The notes: generated by a model not told the origin, from the sequence alone. A stretch of 64,000 nucleotides of DNA from JAWKJY01 sp041393535 (GCA_041393535.1 JAWKJY010000004.1:1-64000), one strand, 5' to 3'. Positions 33,156-42,049 are shown, numbered from the stretch's first letter. Numbers and translations: made by a program.

Positions 33156-34796
33156 ATGGCCACCACCGAGCGCAGGCTGGCGGACGGGGCCGGCCCCACG
33201 AAGGCCGGCGAGCCGGGCTTCCCGACCGAGACGATGTCCGGTCTCCCCGTCCAGCCGCTGTACACGCCCGCGAATGCGCCCGTCGACTACGCCCGCGACC
33301 TCGGCGACCCGGGGCAGTACCCGTACACGCGCGGCGTCTACGGCTCGATGTACCGCAGCAAGCTCTTCACGATGCGGCAGTTCGCCGGCTTCGGCACCGT
33401 CGAGGAGACGAACGAGCGCTTCCGCTACCTGATCGAGCACGGCCAGACCGGCCTCTCGACGGCCTTCGACATGCCCACCCTGATGGGCTACGACTCCGAC
33501 CACGCGCGCTCGCTCGGCGAGGTGGGCCGCGAGGGCGTCGCCGTCGACTCGCTCGAGGACATGCGCGACCTGTTCCGCGGCATCCCGCTCGGCGAGGTCT
33601 CGACGTCGATGACGATCAACTCGCCGGCGGCGATCCTGCTCGCGTTCTACCTCTGCGTCGGCGAGGAGCAGGGCACGCCGCGGCAGCAGCTCCGGGGGAC
33701 GATCCAGACGGACATTCTCAAGGAGTACATCGCGCAGAAGGAGTGGATCTTCCCGCCGGAGCCGTCGATGCGCCTCTGCGTCGACATGATCGAGTTCTGC
33801 GCGAACGAGATGCCGCTCTGGCATCCAGTCTCGATCTCCGGCTACCACATCCGCGAGGCCGGCTCGACCGCCGCGCAGGAGCTCGCCTTCACGCTCGCGG
33901 ACGGCTTCGCCTACGTCGAGGCGGCGCTCGAGCGCGGGCTCGACGTGGACGCGTTCGCGCCGCGGCTCTCGTTTTTCTTCAACGCGCACGTCGACTTCTT
34001 CGAGGAGATCGCGAAGTACCGCGCGGCCCGCCGGATCTGGGCGCGGCACATGCAGGAGCGCTACGGCGCGAAGGACCCGCGCAGCCTGCTGATGCGCTTC
34101 CACGCGCAGACGGCCGGCGTGTCGCTGACGGCGCAGCAGCCCGAGGTGAACATCGTCCGCACGGCGCTCGAGGCGCTCGCCGCGGTGCTCGGCGGCTGCC
34201 AGTCGCTCCACACGAACAGCTTCGACGAGGCGCTCGCGCTGCCGACGGAGCACGCCGTGAAGATCGCGCTGCGCACGCAGCAGGTGATCGCGTACGAGTC
34301 CGGGGTCGTCGCCTCGGCCGACCCCCTCGGCGGCTCGTACCTCGTCGAGGAGCTGACGAACCGGCTCGAGGCCGAGGCGGAGGACTACTTCCGCCGGATC
34401 GACGAGCTCGGCGGCGTGGTCGCGGCGATCAAGGAGAACTTCTTCCAGCGCGAGATCGCCGAGTCCGCGTTCCGCTTCCAGGGCGCGGTCGACAGCGGCG
34501 AGCGGATCGTGGTCGGCGTGAACGCGTTCGTCGAGGAGGGCGAGGAGGAGATGCACATCCTCCGGATCGACCCCGAGCTGGAGCGCAAGCAGGTCGCCCG
34601 GGTCCAGGCCCTGCGCGCGCGACGGGACAGCGGCGCGGTCGAGCGCGAGCTGGCGCGGATCAAGGGCGACGCCGCCGAGGGGCGGAACCTGATGCCCGCG
34701 TTCGTCGACGCGGCCCGCGCCGACGTGACGATGGGCGAGATGTGCGACGCGCTGCGCGAGGTCTGGGGCGTCTGGCGCGAGACGCCGGTCTTCTAG
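33156..34796 (+). CDS. Acyl-CoA mutase large subunit (methylmalonyl-CoA mutase family)
   Basis: A 546-residue adenosylcobalamin-dependent mutase substrate-binding subunit. The N-terminal MRQFAGFGTVEETNERFRYL signature and STAFDMPTLMGYDSDH, SMTINSPAAILLAF and SISGYHIREAGSTA segments identify the family. The C-terminal B12-binding domain is absent, so a separate small subunit is needed, and it is not in the window. The QFAGFGT form and the length fit the single-domain large subunits of isobutyryl-/methylmalonyl-/ethylmalonyl-type mutases. Which acyl-CoA it rearranges cannot be fixed by eye. Being divergent to an alpha-methylacyl-CoA racemase hints at a 2-methyl-branched substrate such as methylmalonyl-CoA. 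Confidence 0.9.
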   Translation: MATTERRLADGAGPTKAGEPGFPTETMSGLPVQPLYTPANAPVDYARDLGDPGQYPYTRGVYGSMYRSKLFTMRQFAGFGTVEETNERFRYLIEHGQTGLSTAFDMPTLMGYDSDHARSLGEVGREGVAVDSLEDMRDLFRGIPLGEVSTSMTINSPAAILLAFYLCVGEEQGTPRQQLRGTIQTDILKEYIAQKEWIFPPEPSMRLCVDMIEFCANEMPLWHPVSISGYHIREAGSTAAQELAFTLADGFAYVEAALERGLDVDAFAPRLSFFFNAHVDFFEEIAKYRAARRIWARHMQERYGAKDPRSLLMRFHAQTAGVSLTAQQPEVNIVRTALEALAAVLGGCQSLHTNSFDEALALPTEHAVKIALRTQQVIAYESGVVASADPLGGSYLVEELTNRLEAEAEDYFRRIDELGGVVAAIKENFFQREIAESAFRFQGAVDSGERIVVGVNAFVEEGEEEMHILRIDPELERKQVARVQALRARRDSGAVERELARIKGDAAEGRNLMPAFVDAARADVTMGEMCDALREVWGVWRETPVF

Positions 34797-34946
34797 CCGG
34801 GCGCCCGGCGCGCCCTGACGCACCGACGCATTCGCTCCGGCCACCGCGCGACGCCGCCGTCCCGGCACGCCCCCGATCCGCCACCGTGCCACGCGTCGGG
34901 GCGCCCGGGCGACCGAGGGCTGCCGGCTGCCGGCCAGAAGGGACAC

Positions 34947-35009
34947 GTCCCTGCCGGCCGCCCGAGGGGCCACCCCGCGCCTCCACCCGCTTTCGAGCGT
35001 AGCGGCGAA
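34947..35009 (+). repeat. Interspersed repeat, copy 1
   Basis: A 63-bp element from GTCCCTGCCGG to TAGCGGCGAA, present again as a 61-bp copy on the other strand at 63749-63809. The copies differ by one substitution and two single-base length changes. This copy lies in the gap between the mutase (+) and the convergent amidase (-), preceded by the palindrome AGGGAC-AC-GTCCCT (34939-34952). Confidence 0.8.
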
Positions 35010-35074
35010 ACCGTCACGGGTGTGGAACGGGACCGTGCAGGAAGCGCGCCGACTCGTCCCCAGCCGCGAGCCGC

Positions 35075-36463
35075 CTAGAGCGGCGGCCGGAACGGGCCGA
35101 GCTCGCGCTCGAGGGCGTGGGCCGCCGCGAGCAGCCGCGGCTCGTCCAGCGCCCGTCCGACGAGCGACACGCCCGCCGGCAGGCCGCCGACGAGGGCGCA
35201 CGGCACGCGGGCGACCGGCAGCCCGGCGAGGCTCCACGGCGCCGTCAGGCGCAGCACGGCCAGGCGGAACAGGTTCTCCGCGACCGCGGGCGGCGCGTCG
35301 GCCGGCAGGTCGAGGCCCTCGATCTCGAGCCGCTCGCCGGTCCAGCGCGGCGCGACGACCGGCATCGTCGGCTGCAGCAGCAGGTCGACCCGTCCGAGCG
35401 CCGCGCGCGCCTCCGCGGCCACGAGCCGCCTGGCCCGCTGCCCCGTGAGGCTCGTCCACGGGGCGGCGAACAGCCCGGCGAGCAGCCGGCGACGCACGTC
35501 CGCCCCGAGATCCGCGAGGTGGTGGCGGAGCAGCTCGAGGTGGATGCCCGTCGCCTCGGGGAACTGGATCGCGGCGAGGATCGTCGCGGCGCGGTCGACG
35601 AGCGGCAGCGAGACACGCTCGACGCGAGCACCCAGGCGCTGGAGCCCCTCGGCGCCGGCACGGCACGCCTCGGCGACGCGCGGATCGACGCCCGCCTCCC
35701 AGAGCTCGCCGACGAGCCCGACCCGCAGCCCGCGCACGCCGGCGTCCAGGGCACCGGCGCAGGCGGTCGGACCCAGGCGGCGCGACGACGGGTCGGCGGG
35801 GTCGTGCCCGGAGATCGCATCGAGCAGGAGCGCGCAGTCCTCGACCGTCTCCGCCATCGGGCCGACCGTGTCGAACGACCAGGCGAGCGGCAGCATGCCC
35901 CGCGTCGACACGAGCCCGAGGGTCGGGCGAACGCCGGCGACGCCGCAGAAGCCGGCCGGGATCCGGATCGACCCCGCGGTGTCGGTGCCGAGGGCGCCGG
36001 CGACGAGCCCCGCCGCGACCGCGCCGCCGCTTCCCCCGCTCGAGCCGCCGCAGATCCGCCCGACGTCCCACGGGTTGCGCGCCGCGCCCAGGAAGCCGCT
36101 CGTCGTGGTCGGCCCGTAGGCCAGCTCGTGCGTGTTCAGCTTCGCGACCACGACGGCCCCGGCGGCGCGGAGCCGCGCGACGGCCGCGGCGTCGACCTCG
36201 GCGACGTTCCCGCCCAGCGGCCTCGAGCCGCCCGTCGTCGCCATGCCAGCGACGTCGAGCACGTCCTTGATCCCGACCGGGATGCCGCGGAGCGGGCCGG
36301 CCGGCGCCCTGTCGGCCTCGGCCAGCGCCTGCTCGGCGCGGGAGGCGACGACCACGTTCAGCCGCGAGTCGTGCTCGTCGATCCGCGCCAGCGCGTGCTC
36401 GACCGCCTCCCTCGGGCTGAGGAGGCCGGCGCGGATGTCGACGGCGAGCTGTGCGAGCGCCAC
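35075..36463 (-). CDS. Amidase signature family hydrolase
   Basis: A 462-residue amidase with the Ser-cisSer-Lys triad: K66 in VGIKDVLDVAG, S141 in the GGSSGGSGGAVAAG signature, and nucleophile S164 in GTDTAGSIRIPAG. The C-terminal part is shorter and less conserved than in GatA, and there is no gatB or gatC beside it, so tRNA amidation is unlikely. Members hydrolyse allophanate, nicotinamide, aryl and fatty amides; this substrate is not evident. The GTG start at 36463 is divergent from a MarR gene, and the intergenic palindrome at 36504 could affect both. It adds to the amide- and ureide-hydrolysing enzymes of the window. Confidence 0.87.
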   Translation of the reverse strand: MALAQLAVDIRAGLLSPREAVEHALARIDEHDSRLNVVVASRAEQALAEADRAPAGPLRGIPVGIKDVLDVAGMATTGGSRPLGGNVAEVDAAAVARLRAAGAVVVAKLNTHELAYGPTTTSGFLGAARNPWDVGRICGGSSGGSGGAVAAGLVAGALGTDTAGSIRIPAGFCGVAGVRPTLGLVSTRGMLPLAWSFDTVGPMAETVEDCALLLDAISGHDPADPSSRRLGPTACAGALDAGVRGLRVGLVGELWEAGVDPRVAEACRAGAEGLQRLGARVERVSLPLVDRAATILAAIQFPEATGIHLELLRHHLADLGADVRRRLLAGLFAAPWTSLTGQRARRLVAAEARAALGRVDLLLQPTMPVVAPRWTGERLEIEGLDLPADAPPAVAENLFRLAVLRLTAPWSLAGLPVARVPCALVGGLPAGVSLVGRALDEPRLLAAAHALERELGPFRPPL

Positions 36464-36503
36464 GAGACGGACGCTAGCCGATCGGACAGGTGGTCGACAG
36501 GTC

Positions 36504-36518
36504 GTTACGTGTGGTAAC
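36504..36518. promoter_or_regulatory. MarR operator-like inverted repeat
   Basis: GTTAC-GTGTG-GTAAC is a perfect 5+5+5 inverted repeat 9 bp before the MarR start, with a third GTAAC half-site at 36531-36535 inside the first codons. It lies between the divergent amidase and MarR-efflux genes. Confidence 0.5.
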
Positions 36519-36526
36519 TATTGTCT

Positions 36527-37003
36527 GTGCGTAACGATCGCTCCGCCACCGCCCCGACCGCCTCCGAGCGCGCCGCGGCGGCGATCGTCGCAGACGCGCT
36601 CGAGCGACTCCTCGCAGCCCTCTCGCGTCGCGGGCACCAGCTGGGCGCCGACCGCGCGCTCGATCTCACGACGCGCCAGCGCTTCGCCCTGACGGCCATC
36701 GCCGAGGAGGGCCCGATGCGGCTGCGCGCGCTCGCTGCCCGGCTCGGCACGACGGACGCGACCGCGAGCCGGACGGTCGACGCCCTGGTCCGCCTCGGCG
36801 TGGCGCAGCGCGGGCCCGACCCGGGCGACCGGCGGGGCGTGCTCGTGGCCGCGACCAAGGAGGGCCACCGGGTGCTGCAGAAGCGCCGCCAGCTGCTGGC
36901 CCGCGCGCTCGCGCCCGGCCTCGACGGGCTCGACGACGCCGACCGGGAGCGACTCGTCGACCAGCTGCGCTCGCTCGTCGACGGCCTCGAGGCTCCCCGG
37001 TGA
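36527..37003 (+). CDS. MarR family regulator of an efflux pump
   Basis: A winged-helix regulator of about 158 residues: LTTRQRFALTAIAEEGPMRLRALAARLGTTDATASRTVDALVRLGVAQRG in short motif blocks, with the wing at DPGDRRGVLVAAT. GTG 36527 was preferred to a TTG two codons upstream. It overlaps the DHA2 transporter gene by GTGA (37000-37003), a common MarR-efflux arrangement in which a toxic ligand lifts repression of the pump. The inverted repeat at 36504-36518 is the probable operator. The ligand cannot be predicted. Confidence 0.9.
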   Translation: MRNDRSATAPTASERAAAAIVADALERLLAALSRRGHQLGADRALDLTTRQRFALTAIAEEGPMRLRALAARLGTTDATASRTVDALVRLGVAQRGPDPGDRRGVLVAATKEGHRVLQKRRQLLARALAPGLDGLDDADRERLVDQLRSLVDGLEAPR

Positions 37004-38493
37004 GCCAGGCTGCGCCGACGTCCCGCCTCGGCGGGCTCGGGATCGAGCCGCACGTCTGGCGCATCGCGTCCGTCACGATCGTCGGCTCGATCATGTCCAT
37101 CCTCGACATGACGGTCGTGAACGTCGCGCTCGAGTCGCTGGGCCGCGATCTCGGCTCGTCGATCGCCGAGATCCAGTGGATCGTCACGGGCTACACCCTC
37201 GCGCTGGCGGCCGTCATCCCCGTCAGCGGCTGGGCCGCGCGGCGGTTCGGCGCCCGGAACGTCTACGTCGGCTCGCTCGCCCTCTTCACGCTCGGGTCGC
37301 TGCTCTGCGGCATCGCGTGGGACACGGGCTCGCTCGTCGGCTTCCGGGTGCTGCAGGGGCTCGGCGGCGGGATGCTGCTGCCGGTCGGCCAGATGCTGGT
37401 CGCACGGGCGGCCGGCCCCGAGCGGATGGGCCGGGTCATGAGCATCCTCGGCGTCCCGATCGTGCTCGCGCCCGTGCTCGGGCCGGCTCTCGGCGGGCTC
37501 CTGCTCGACGGGCTCGGGTGGCGCTGGATCTTCTTCATCAACCTGCCGATCGGCGCGCTGGCGCTCGCGATGGCCTGGCGGCGCCTCCCCCGCACGCCGC
37601 CGGACGCCGTGCCCGGGCTGGACGGGATCGGGTTCGTCCTGCTCGGCGTCGGCCTGCCCGCCCTGACGTACGGCCTCGCGGAGCTCGGGATCGAGGGAGG
37701 GCTCGGCTCGGCGAAGGTCGTCGCGCCGCTGGTCGCGGGCGTCGCGCTCGTCGGCCTCTTCGCCTGGCACGCGCTCCGTGCGCGACACCCGCTGCTCGAC
37801 CTCCGCCTGTTCGCGAACCGCGCCTACGCGGCCGCGACCGTGACGACCTTCTCGCTCGGCGCGGCGATCTTCGGCGGGATGATCCTCCTGCCGCTCTACT
37901 TCCAGGACGTCCGCGGCGAGAGCGCCGTCGTCACCGGCCTGCTGATCGCGCCGCAGGGGCTGGGCGCCGGGCTGGCGATGCCGCTCGCGGGGCGGCTGAC
38001 CGACCAGGTCGGCGGCGGCATCGTCTGCCTGGTCGGCATGGTCGCGACGGCGCTGACGTCGCTCCCGCTCGTGTTCGTCGACGAGTCGACGTCCTACGGC
38101 CTCCTCTCGCTGCTGCTCGTCCTGCGCGGGTTCGCGATCGGGATCGCGATCATGCCCGCGATGGCGGCTGCCTACGCGGTCATCCGGCCCGACCAGATCG
38201 CCGACGCGACGCCGCAGCTGAACGTCGTCCAGCGCGTGGGCGGCTCGATCGGGACGGCGCTCCTCGCGGTCGTGCTCGAGCGGGCGATCATCGCGCGCGG
38301 CAGCGCGCCGCCGGCGCTCGCCGACGCCTACGGCGTCACGTACTGGTGGATCGTGGCCGTCAGCCTGCTCGGCACCCTGCCGGCGGCCGTCCTCTGGCGC
38401 ATCGAGCGGCGCCACCGCTTCGAGCGGGCGGCCCGCGCCGCCGCACCGGGCGTGGGAGCGGCAGCGCCGGTCACCGCGCCAACCGACGGTTAA
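37000..38493 (+). CDS. DHA2 family MFS multidrug efflux transporter (EmrB/QacA type)
   Basis: A 497-residue transporter with about 14 predicted membrane helices, the DHA2 number. The motif-A region is SGWAARRFGARNVY, motif C is GVPIVLAPVLGPALGGLLLD, and LDMTVVNVALESLG in helix 1 is typical of EmrB/QacA pumps (with the proton-coupling acidic residue). It is coupled to the MarR repressor upstream and has no adaptor (EmrA-like) gene nearby, so it should export directly across the single membrane. The substrate is presumably a hydrophobic or cationic drug or a metabolite; sequence does not tell which. Confidence 0.92.
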   Translation: MSQAAPTSRLGGLGIEPHVWRIASVTIVGSIMSILDMTVVNVALESLGRDLGSSIAEIQWIVTGYTLALAAVIPVSGWAARRFGARNVYVGSLALFTLGSLLCGIAWDTGSLVGFRVLQGLGGGMLLPVGQMLVARAAGPERMGRVMSILGVPIVLAPVLGPALGGLLLDGLGWRWIFFINLPIGALALAMAWRRLPRTPPDAVPGLDGIGFVLLGVGLPALTYGLAELGIEGGLGSAKVVAPLVAGVALVGLFAWHALRARHPLLDLRLFANRAYAAATVTTFSLGAAIFGGMILLPLYFQDVRGESAVVTGLLIAPQGLGAGLAMPLAGRLTDQVGGGIVCLVGMVATALTSLPLVFVDESTSYGLLSLLLVLRGFAIGIAIMPAMAAAYAVIRPDQIADATPQLNVVQRVGGSIGTALLAVVLERAIIARGSAPPALADAYGVTYWWIVAVSLLGTLPAAVLWRIERRHRFERAARAAAPGVGAAAPVTAPTDG

Positions 38494-38560
38494 TCGCCAC
38501 TTCACGCGCGCTTAACGAAGGGTCACGGGGTGTCAATCCTGGCCGGCTAGAACTCGAGCC

Positions 38561-39889
38561 ATGGACGACACGACGATCACCAGGGCCGACGCCCCTCCGC
38601 CGCACGAGCCTCCGCGGGACCAGTTCCCGCTCGACCCGACCCCCAGCCGCTACGGCGGCCTCCTCCGCCGCACGGCGCCCCTGCTGGCCGCCGCGCTGGT
38701 CGGTGGCGGCATCGCCGCGGGCGTCGCGGTCGCGGTCGGCGACGACGACCAGAGCGCGCCCGTGGCGGCCGAGGCCGCACCGGCGGCCGCGCCCGCCCCC
38801 GCCGACCCGATCGCGGACGACGACGAGGACATCCTCCCCGCGCCCGTCGAGACCGCGCTGGACGAGACCCCGTCCGGCGAGCTGACGGTGCAGGCGATCT
38901 ACAAGAACGCCGGGCCCGGCGTCGTCGCGATCCAGGCGACGTCCGAGGTGGCGAGCGAGGACCCGTTCGGCTTCGGCGGCTCGCAGACGCGGCAGGCGCT
39001 CGGCTCCGGCTTCGTCATCGACAAGGCCGGCCACATCGTCACCAACTACCACGTCGTCGAGGGCGCGACCGAGGTCGAGGTCGTCTTCTCGGACAACGAG
39101 GAGGCCGTCACCGCGCGCGTGCTCGGCTCGGATGCGTCCACCGACCTCGCCGTGCTCAAGGTCGACGTCGACGCGAACGCGCTCACGCCGCTACCGCTCG
39201 GCGACTCCGACGAGGTCGAGGTCGGTGACACGGCGATCGCGATCGGCAACCCGTTCGGCCTCGAGCGCACCGTCACACGCGGGATCGTCAGCGCCGTCCA
39301 GCGCGAGATCCAGGCGCCGGACGGCTTCGCGATCGACCACGTGATCCAGACGGACGCCGCGATCAACCGGGGCAACTCGGGCGGGCCGCTGCTGAACGGG
39401 CGCGGCGAGGTGATCGGCGTCAACTCGCAGATCCAGACCGGCGGCCTGAGCGACGGCAACGTCGGGATCGGCTTCGCCGTCCCGGTCAACACCGTCAAGG
39501 ACGTCGCGAACCAGATCATCGAGGACGGCACGGTCGAGCGGGCCTACCTCGGCGTGACGCTCTCGCCGATCACCGACGACCTGCGCGACACGGTGCGCAT
39601 CCCGGTCGACAGCGGCGTCCTCGTCAGCGTGGTGACGCCGGACGGCCCGGCCGCGCGCGCGGGCCTGCGCGGCGGCGACCGCAGCGTGACGATCAACGGC
39701 CAGACCTACGTGATCGGCGGCGACATCATCACCGCGGTCGACGGCGAGCCGGTCGAGACGAGCGACGAGATCGTCGCCCTGATCCGCGACCGCGCGCCCG
39801 GCGACTCCGTGACCCTCGAGATCAACCGAGACGGCTCGACACAGACCCTCACCGTCGAGCTGGGGCGCAGGCCCGTGCCCAACGGGTAG
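38561..39889 (+). CDS. htrA: HtrA/DegP-like membrane-anchored serine protease with PDZ domain
   Basis: A 442-residue S1C protease. A short Pro-rich cytoplasmic head is followed by one membrane helix at about 38-60, so the protease faces outside. The catalytic triad is H164 (VTNYHVVEG), D195 (SSTDLAVLKV-type) and S273 (INRGNSGGPLLN). A single PDZ domain covers about 340-435 (VLVSVVTPDGPAARAGLRGGD). It acts in quality control of surface proteins under stress. An insertion of about ten residues (SVTINGQTYVIG) sits within the PDZ carboxylate-binding area, as in several actinobacterial HtrA proteins. Two strong hairpins follow the gene. It is preceded by CTAGAACT about 10 nt before the ATG. Confidence 0.93.
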   Translation: MDDTTITRADAPPPHEPPRDQFPLDPTPSRYGGLLRRTAPLLAAALVGGGIAAGVAVAVGDDDQSAPVAAEAAPAAAPAPADPIADDDEDILPAPVETALDETPSGELTVQAIYKNAGPGVVAIQATSEVASEDPFGFGGSQTRQALGSGFVIDKAGHIVTNYHVVEGATEVEVVFSDNEEAVTARVLGSDASTDLAVLKVDVDANALTPLPLGDSDEVEVGDTAIAIGNPFGLERTVTRGIVSAVQREIQAPDGFAIDHVIQTDAAINRGNSGGPLLNGRGEVIGVNSQIQTGGLSDGNVGIGFAVPVNTVKDVANQIIEDGTVERAYLGVTLSPITDDLRDTVRIPVDSGVLVSVVTPDGPAARAGLRGGDRSVTINGQTYVIGGDIITAVDGEPVETSDEIVALIRDRAPGDSVTLEINRDGSTQTLTVELGRRPVPNG

Positions 39890-39961
39890 CGCCGCCACCT
39901 CCCGGGGCCCCGTCCTCCCTCGGGGCCAGGGCCGGACGCCAGCCGGCCCAGCGGGAGCATC

Positions 39962-39993
39962 GTCGGAGGCCCGAGCCTGCCCGGGCCTCCGAC
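39962..39993. terminator. Hairpin 1 after htrA
   Basis: A perfect 12-bp stem (GTCGGAGGCCCG and complement) with an 8-nt loop, about 70 bp after the htrA stop codon. Confidence 0.65.
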
Positions 39994-40005
39994 ACCCTCA
40001 CAGCG

Positions 40006-40039
40006 CACGACGGCCCCGGCTCCCCCCGGGGCCGTCGTG
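40006..40039. terminator. Hairpin 2 after htrA
   Basis: A perfect 14-bp stem (CACGACGGCCCCGG and complement) with a 6-nt pyrimidine loop, 12 bp after the first hairpin. Two strong stems in tandem suggest tight transcriptional separation from the next gene. Confidence 0.7.
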
Positions 40040-40080
40040 TCTCCGGGCTCCTCCCGGCGCGCCGGGTGCCGTCGCGCGGC

Positions 40081-40086
40081 GAGAAT
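40081..40086 (+). promoter_or_regulatory. Putative -10 box of a leaderless promoter
   Basis: GAGAAT ends 6 nt before GTG 40093 of the GCS2 gene. It is a weaker match to TANNNT than at other starts here. Confidence 0.35.
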
Positions 40087-40092
40087 CGCGGC

Positions 40093-41154
40093 GTGGAGCA
40101 CGCATTCGGTCGGAGCAGCCGCTGGTCGGTCGGGCTCGAGGAGGAGCTGTTCGTCGTCGACGCGGCCACGCTCGCGCCGCGGGCCGCCGACCCGCTCCTC
40201 GCCGACGAGCGGACGAAGCCGGAGCTGTACCGCGCGGTGCTCGAGACCGTCACCGGCGTGTGCGCGAGCGCCGCCGAGGCGGCCGAGGCGGCCCTCGCCG
40301 CGCGGCGCGACCTCGCTCGCCGCGCCGCCGACGACGGGCTCGCGCTCCTCGCGGCGAGCACCCACCCGCTGGCCTCGCTCACCGGCAACGAGCTGACCGA
40401 CGCCCCGCGCTACCGGGAGATGGCCGACCGCCTCGGGCCGGCGGCCGCCGTGCAGTTCGCCTGCGGGCTCCACGTGCACGTGGGCGTCGACTCCCCCGAG
40501 GCCTGCTGGACGGCGCTCGAGGGGGTGCTCCCCTGGCTCCCGGTCTGGCTCGCCGCGTCCGCGAGCTCGCCCTACGCGGAGGGACGGGAGACCGGCCTCG
40601 CCTCGACGCGAGCCGACCTGCTCGGCCGGATGCCGCGCAGCGGCTGCCCGCCCGCGTTCGGCTCGTACGCCGCCTGGGCCGCCTGGGCCGAGCGGCTGCG
40701 CCGGCTGGGCGTCCTCGCCGACCCGACCCGACTCTGGTGGGACGCCCGGCCGCACCCGGCGCACGGGACGCTCGAGCTGCGGATCCCGGACCAGCCGACC
40801 GACCCGGCGCTCGTGGGCGCGTTCGCGGCCCTGGGCCAGGCGCTCGTGGCCTCCGCCACGGCCGGCCCGCCCGCGGACCGCGGCGTCTACGCGGAGAACC
40901 GCTGGGCCGCCCTCCGGTTCGGCGGGGCCGCGCGACTCGTCCACCCGGCCGGCGACCGGCTCGCGTCCGTCCCCGAGCTCCTCGACGAGCTCGTCGAGCG
41001 CGTCCTGCCCACTGCGCGCGCGCTCGGCAGCGACGCCCTGCTGGAGCCGCTGGCCGCGCTCGGCCGGCGCACGCAGGCCGCCCGGCAGCTCGCGACCGGC
41101 CGGGCGCACGGCGTGGAGGCGGCCGCCCGGAAGCTGTTGCTGCCCGGCATCTGA
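40093..41154 (+). CDS. Glutamate-cysteine ligase-like carboxylate-amine ligase (GCS2/YbdK family)
   Basis: A 353-residue GCS2-family ATP-dependent ligase. The N-terminal metal/ATP site VGLEEELFVVD is typical, with the later CGLHVHVGVDSPE and the C-terminal LELRIPDQPT motifs. Some members make gamma-glutamylcysteine weakly or ligate other amines; in Actinobacteria, paralogues include EgtA for ergothioneine. No egt genes are near. The start GTG 40093 lies 6 nt after GAGAAT, fitting a leaderless mRNA; an in-frame upstream GTG at 40066 is possible but lies in the terminator region. Function beyond carboxylate-amine ligation is not decided. Confidence 0.82.
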   Translation: MEHAFGRSSRWSVGLEEELFVVDAATLAPRAADPLLADERTKPELYRAVLETVTGVCASAAEAAEAALAARRDLARRAADDGLALLAASTHPLASLTGNELTDAPRYREMADRLGPAAAVQFACGLHVHVGVDSPEACWTALEGVLPWLPVWLAASASSPYAEGRETGLASTRADLLGRMPRSGCPPAFGSYAAWAAWAERLRRLGVLADPTRLWWDARPHPAHGTLELRIPDQPTDPALVGAFAALGQALVASATAGPPADRGVYAENRWAALRFGGAARLVHPAGDRLASVPELLDELVERVLPTARALGSDALLEPLAALGRRTQAARQLATGRAHGVEAAARKLLLPGI

Positions 41155-41166
41155 CCGCCCGGCCGG

Positions 41167-41172
41167 TACGAT
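41167..41172 (+). promoter_or_regulatory. Putative -10 box of a leaderless promoter
   Basis: TACGAT ends 6 nt before GTG 41179 of the metal-binding peptide gene, and no Shine-Dalgarno sequence is present. Confidence 0.5.
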
Positions 41173-41178
41173 CGTCGC

Positions 41179-41394
41179 GTGGGCTCCGTCTCGGAGACGA
41201 TCCAGGTCACGGGCGTTCGCTGCGAGCGCTGCGTCATGCGCCTCGGCGGCGTGCTCCGCCGCCTCGACGGGATCGAGGCCGCGAACGCGAACCTGATGGG
41301 CCAGGTCACGATCACCTTCGACGACGAGATCGTGTCGCGCGAGGACATCGTCACCGCGCTCGCCGGCGGCGGCTTCAAGCCCGCCTCCGTCTAG
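41179..41394 (+). CDS. Heavy-metal-associated (HMA) domain small protein, copper-chaperone-like
   Basis: A 71-residue single HMA domain. The metal site is CERC in VTGVRCERCVMRL; the usual GMTCxxC form is altered to GVRCERC. The rest fits the beta-alpha-beta-beta-alpha-beta fold (GVLRRLDGIEAANANLMGQVTITFDD). It may carry Cu(I) or Zn(II). No copper ATPase, CsoR or multicopper oxidase is adjacent, so the partner is unknown. The gene sits alone between the GCS2 ligase and the sigma factor. Confidence 0.85.
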   Translation: MGSVSETIQVTGVRCERCVMRLGGVLRRLDGIEAANANLMGQVTITFDDEIVSREDIVTALAGGGFKPASV

Positions 41395-41476
41395 CCGGAG
41401 CGGCCGCGTCCGCCAGGGACGGAATACGGCTCCTGCGCGGGTCGTTGACCATCGCGTGCTGGTAGGGTCCGTCGAG

Positions 41477-42049
41477 GTGAGCGAGGCGACGCCGCAGGAC
41501 GCACGCGAGATCGCCGGCGACGCGCGCGATCGCATCCGGTTCGAGGAGGAGGCCCTCGAGCTGTCGGACCAGGTGTACCGGGTCGCGCGACGGCTGGCGC
41601 CGTCGCGGGAGGAGGCCGAGGACCTCGTCCAGGAGACGTACATCCGGGCGTTCCGCAACTGGCGGTCGTTCCAGCCGGGGACGAACCTGCGGGCCTGGCT
41701 GCTGCGGATCCTGACGAACCTCAACATCGACCGCGGCAGGCGGGAGCAGCGCGCGCCCGACATGCAGCCGATGGAGGAAGGGGATTACTTCCTCTACTCG
41801 AAGCTCGACGACGGTGTCCCGGAGGAGGACAGGGTCGTGGAGCGGCTGTCGCAGGACGACATCGTCCAGGCGCTCGCGGCCGTGCCCCACGACTTCCGGG
41901 ACGTGATCGTCCTGGTCGACATCGGGGAGTTCTCCTACGCGGACGCGGCGCAGATCCTCGGGATCCCGATCGGCACGGTGATGTCGCGGCTGCACAGGGG
42001 CAGGCGCGTCCTCAAGCAGGAGCTGGCAGACAAGGCGGTGAGGGGATGA
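41477..42049 (+). CDS. ECF sigma factor (SigR/SigH-like)
   Basis: A 190-residue group-4 sigma factor. Region 2 is LSDQVYRVARRLAPSREEAEDLVQETYIRAFRNWRSF (about 33-70) and region 4 is FRDVIVLVDIGEFSYADAAQILGIPIGTVMSRLHRGRRVLK (about 140-180). The start GTG 41477 follows TAGGGT by 8 nt; an earlier in-frame GTG at 41456 would overlap that hexamer. Its stop overlaps the anti-sigma gene by ATGA. The zinc anti-sigma partner and region-4 wording place it near the SigR/SigH redox-stress clade, so oxidative (disulfide) stress is the probable trigger. Confidence 0.9.
   Translation: MSEATPQDAREIAGDARDRIRFEEEALELSDQVYRVARRLAPSREEAEDLVQETYIRAFRNWRSFQPGTNLRAWLLRILTNLNIDRGRREQRAPDMQPMEEGDYFLYSKLDDGVPEEDRVVERLSQDDIVQALAAVPHDFRDVIVLVDIGEFSYADAAQILGIPIGTVMSRLHRGRRVLKQELADKAVRG

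Noticed and set aside
35075..36463. Reading the amidase as GatA of the tRNA amidotransferase
   Set aside because: No gatB or gatC adjoins, and the C-terminal half departs from GatA.
36505..38505. A 666-codon minus-strand open frame opposite MarR and the efflux pump
   Set aside because: Low-complexity composition with no motifs; the plus-strand MarR and MFS genes are convincing.
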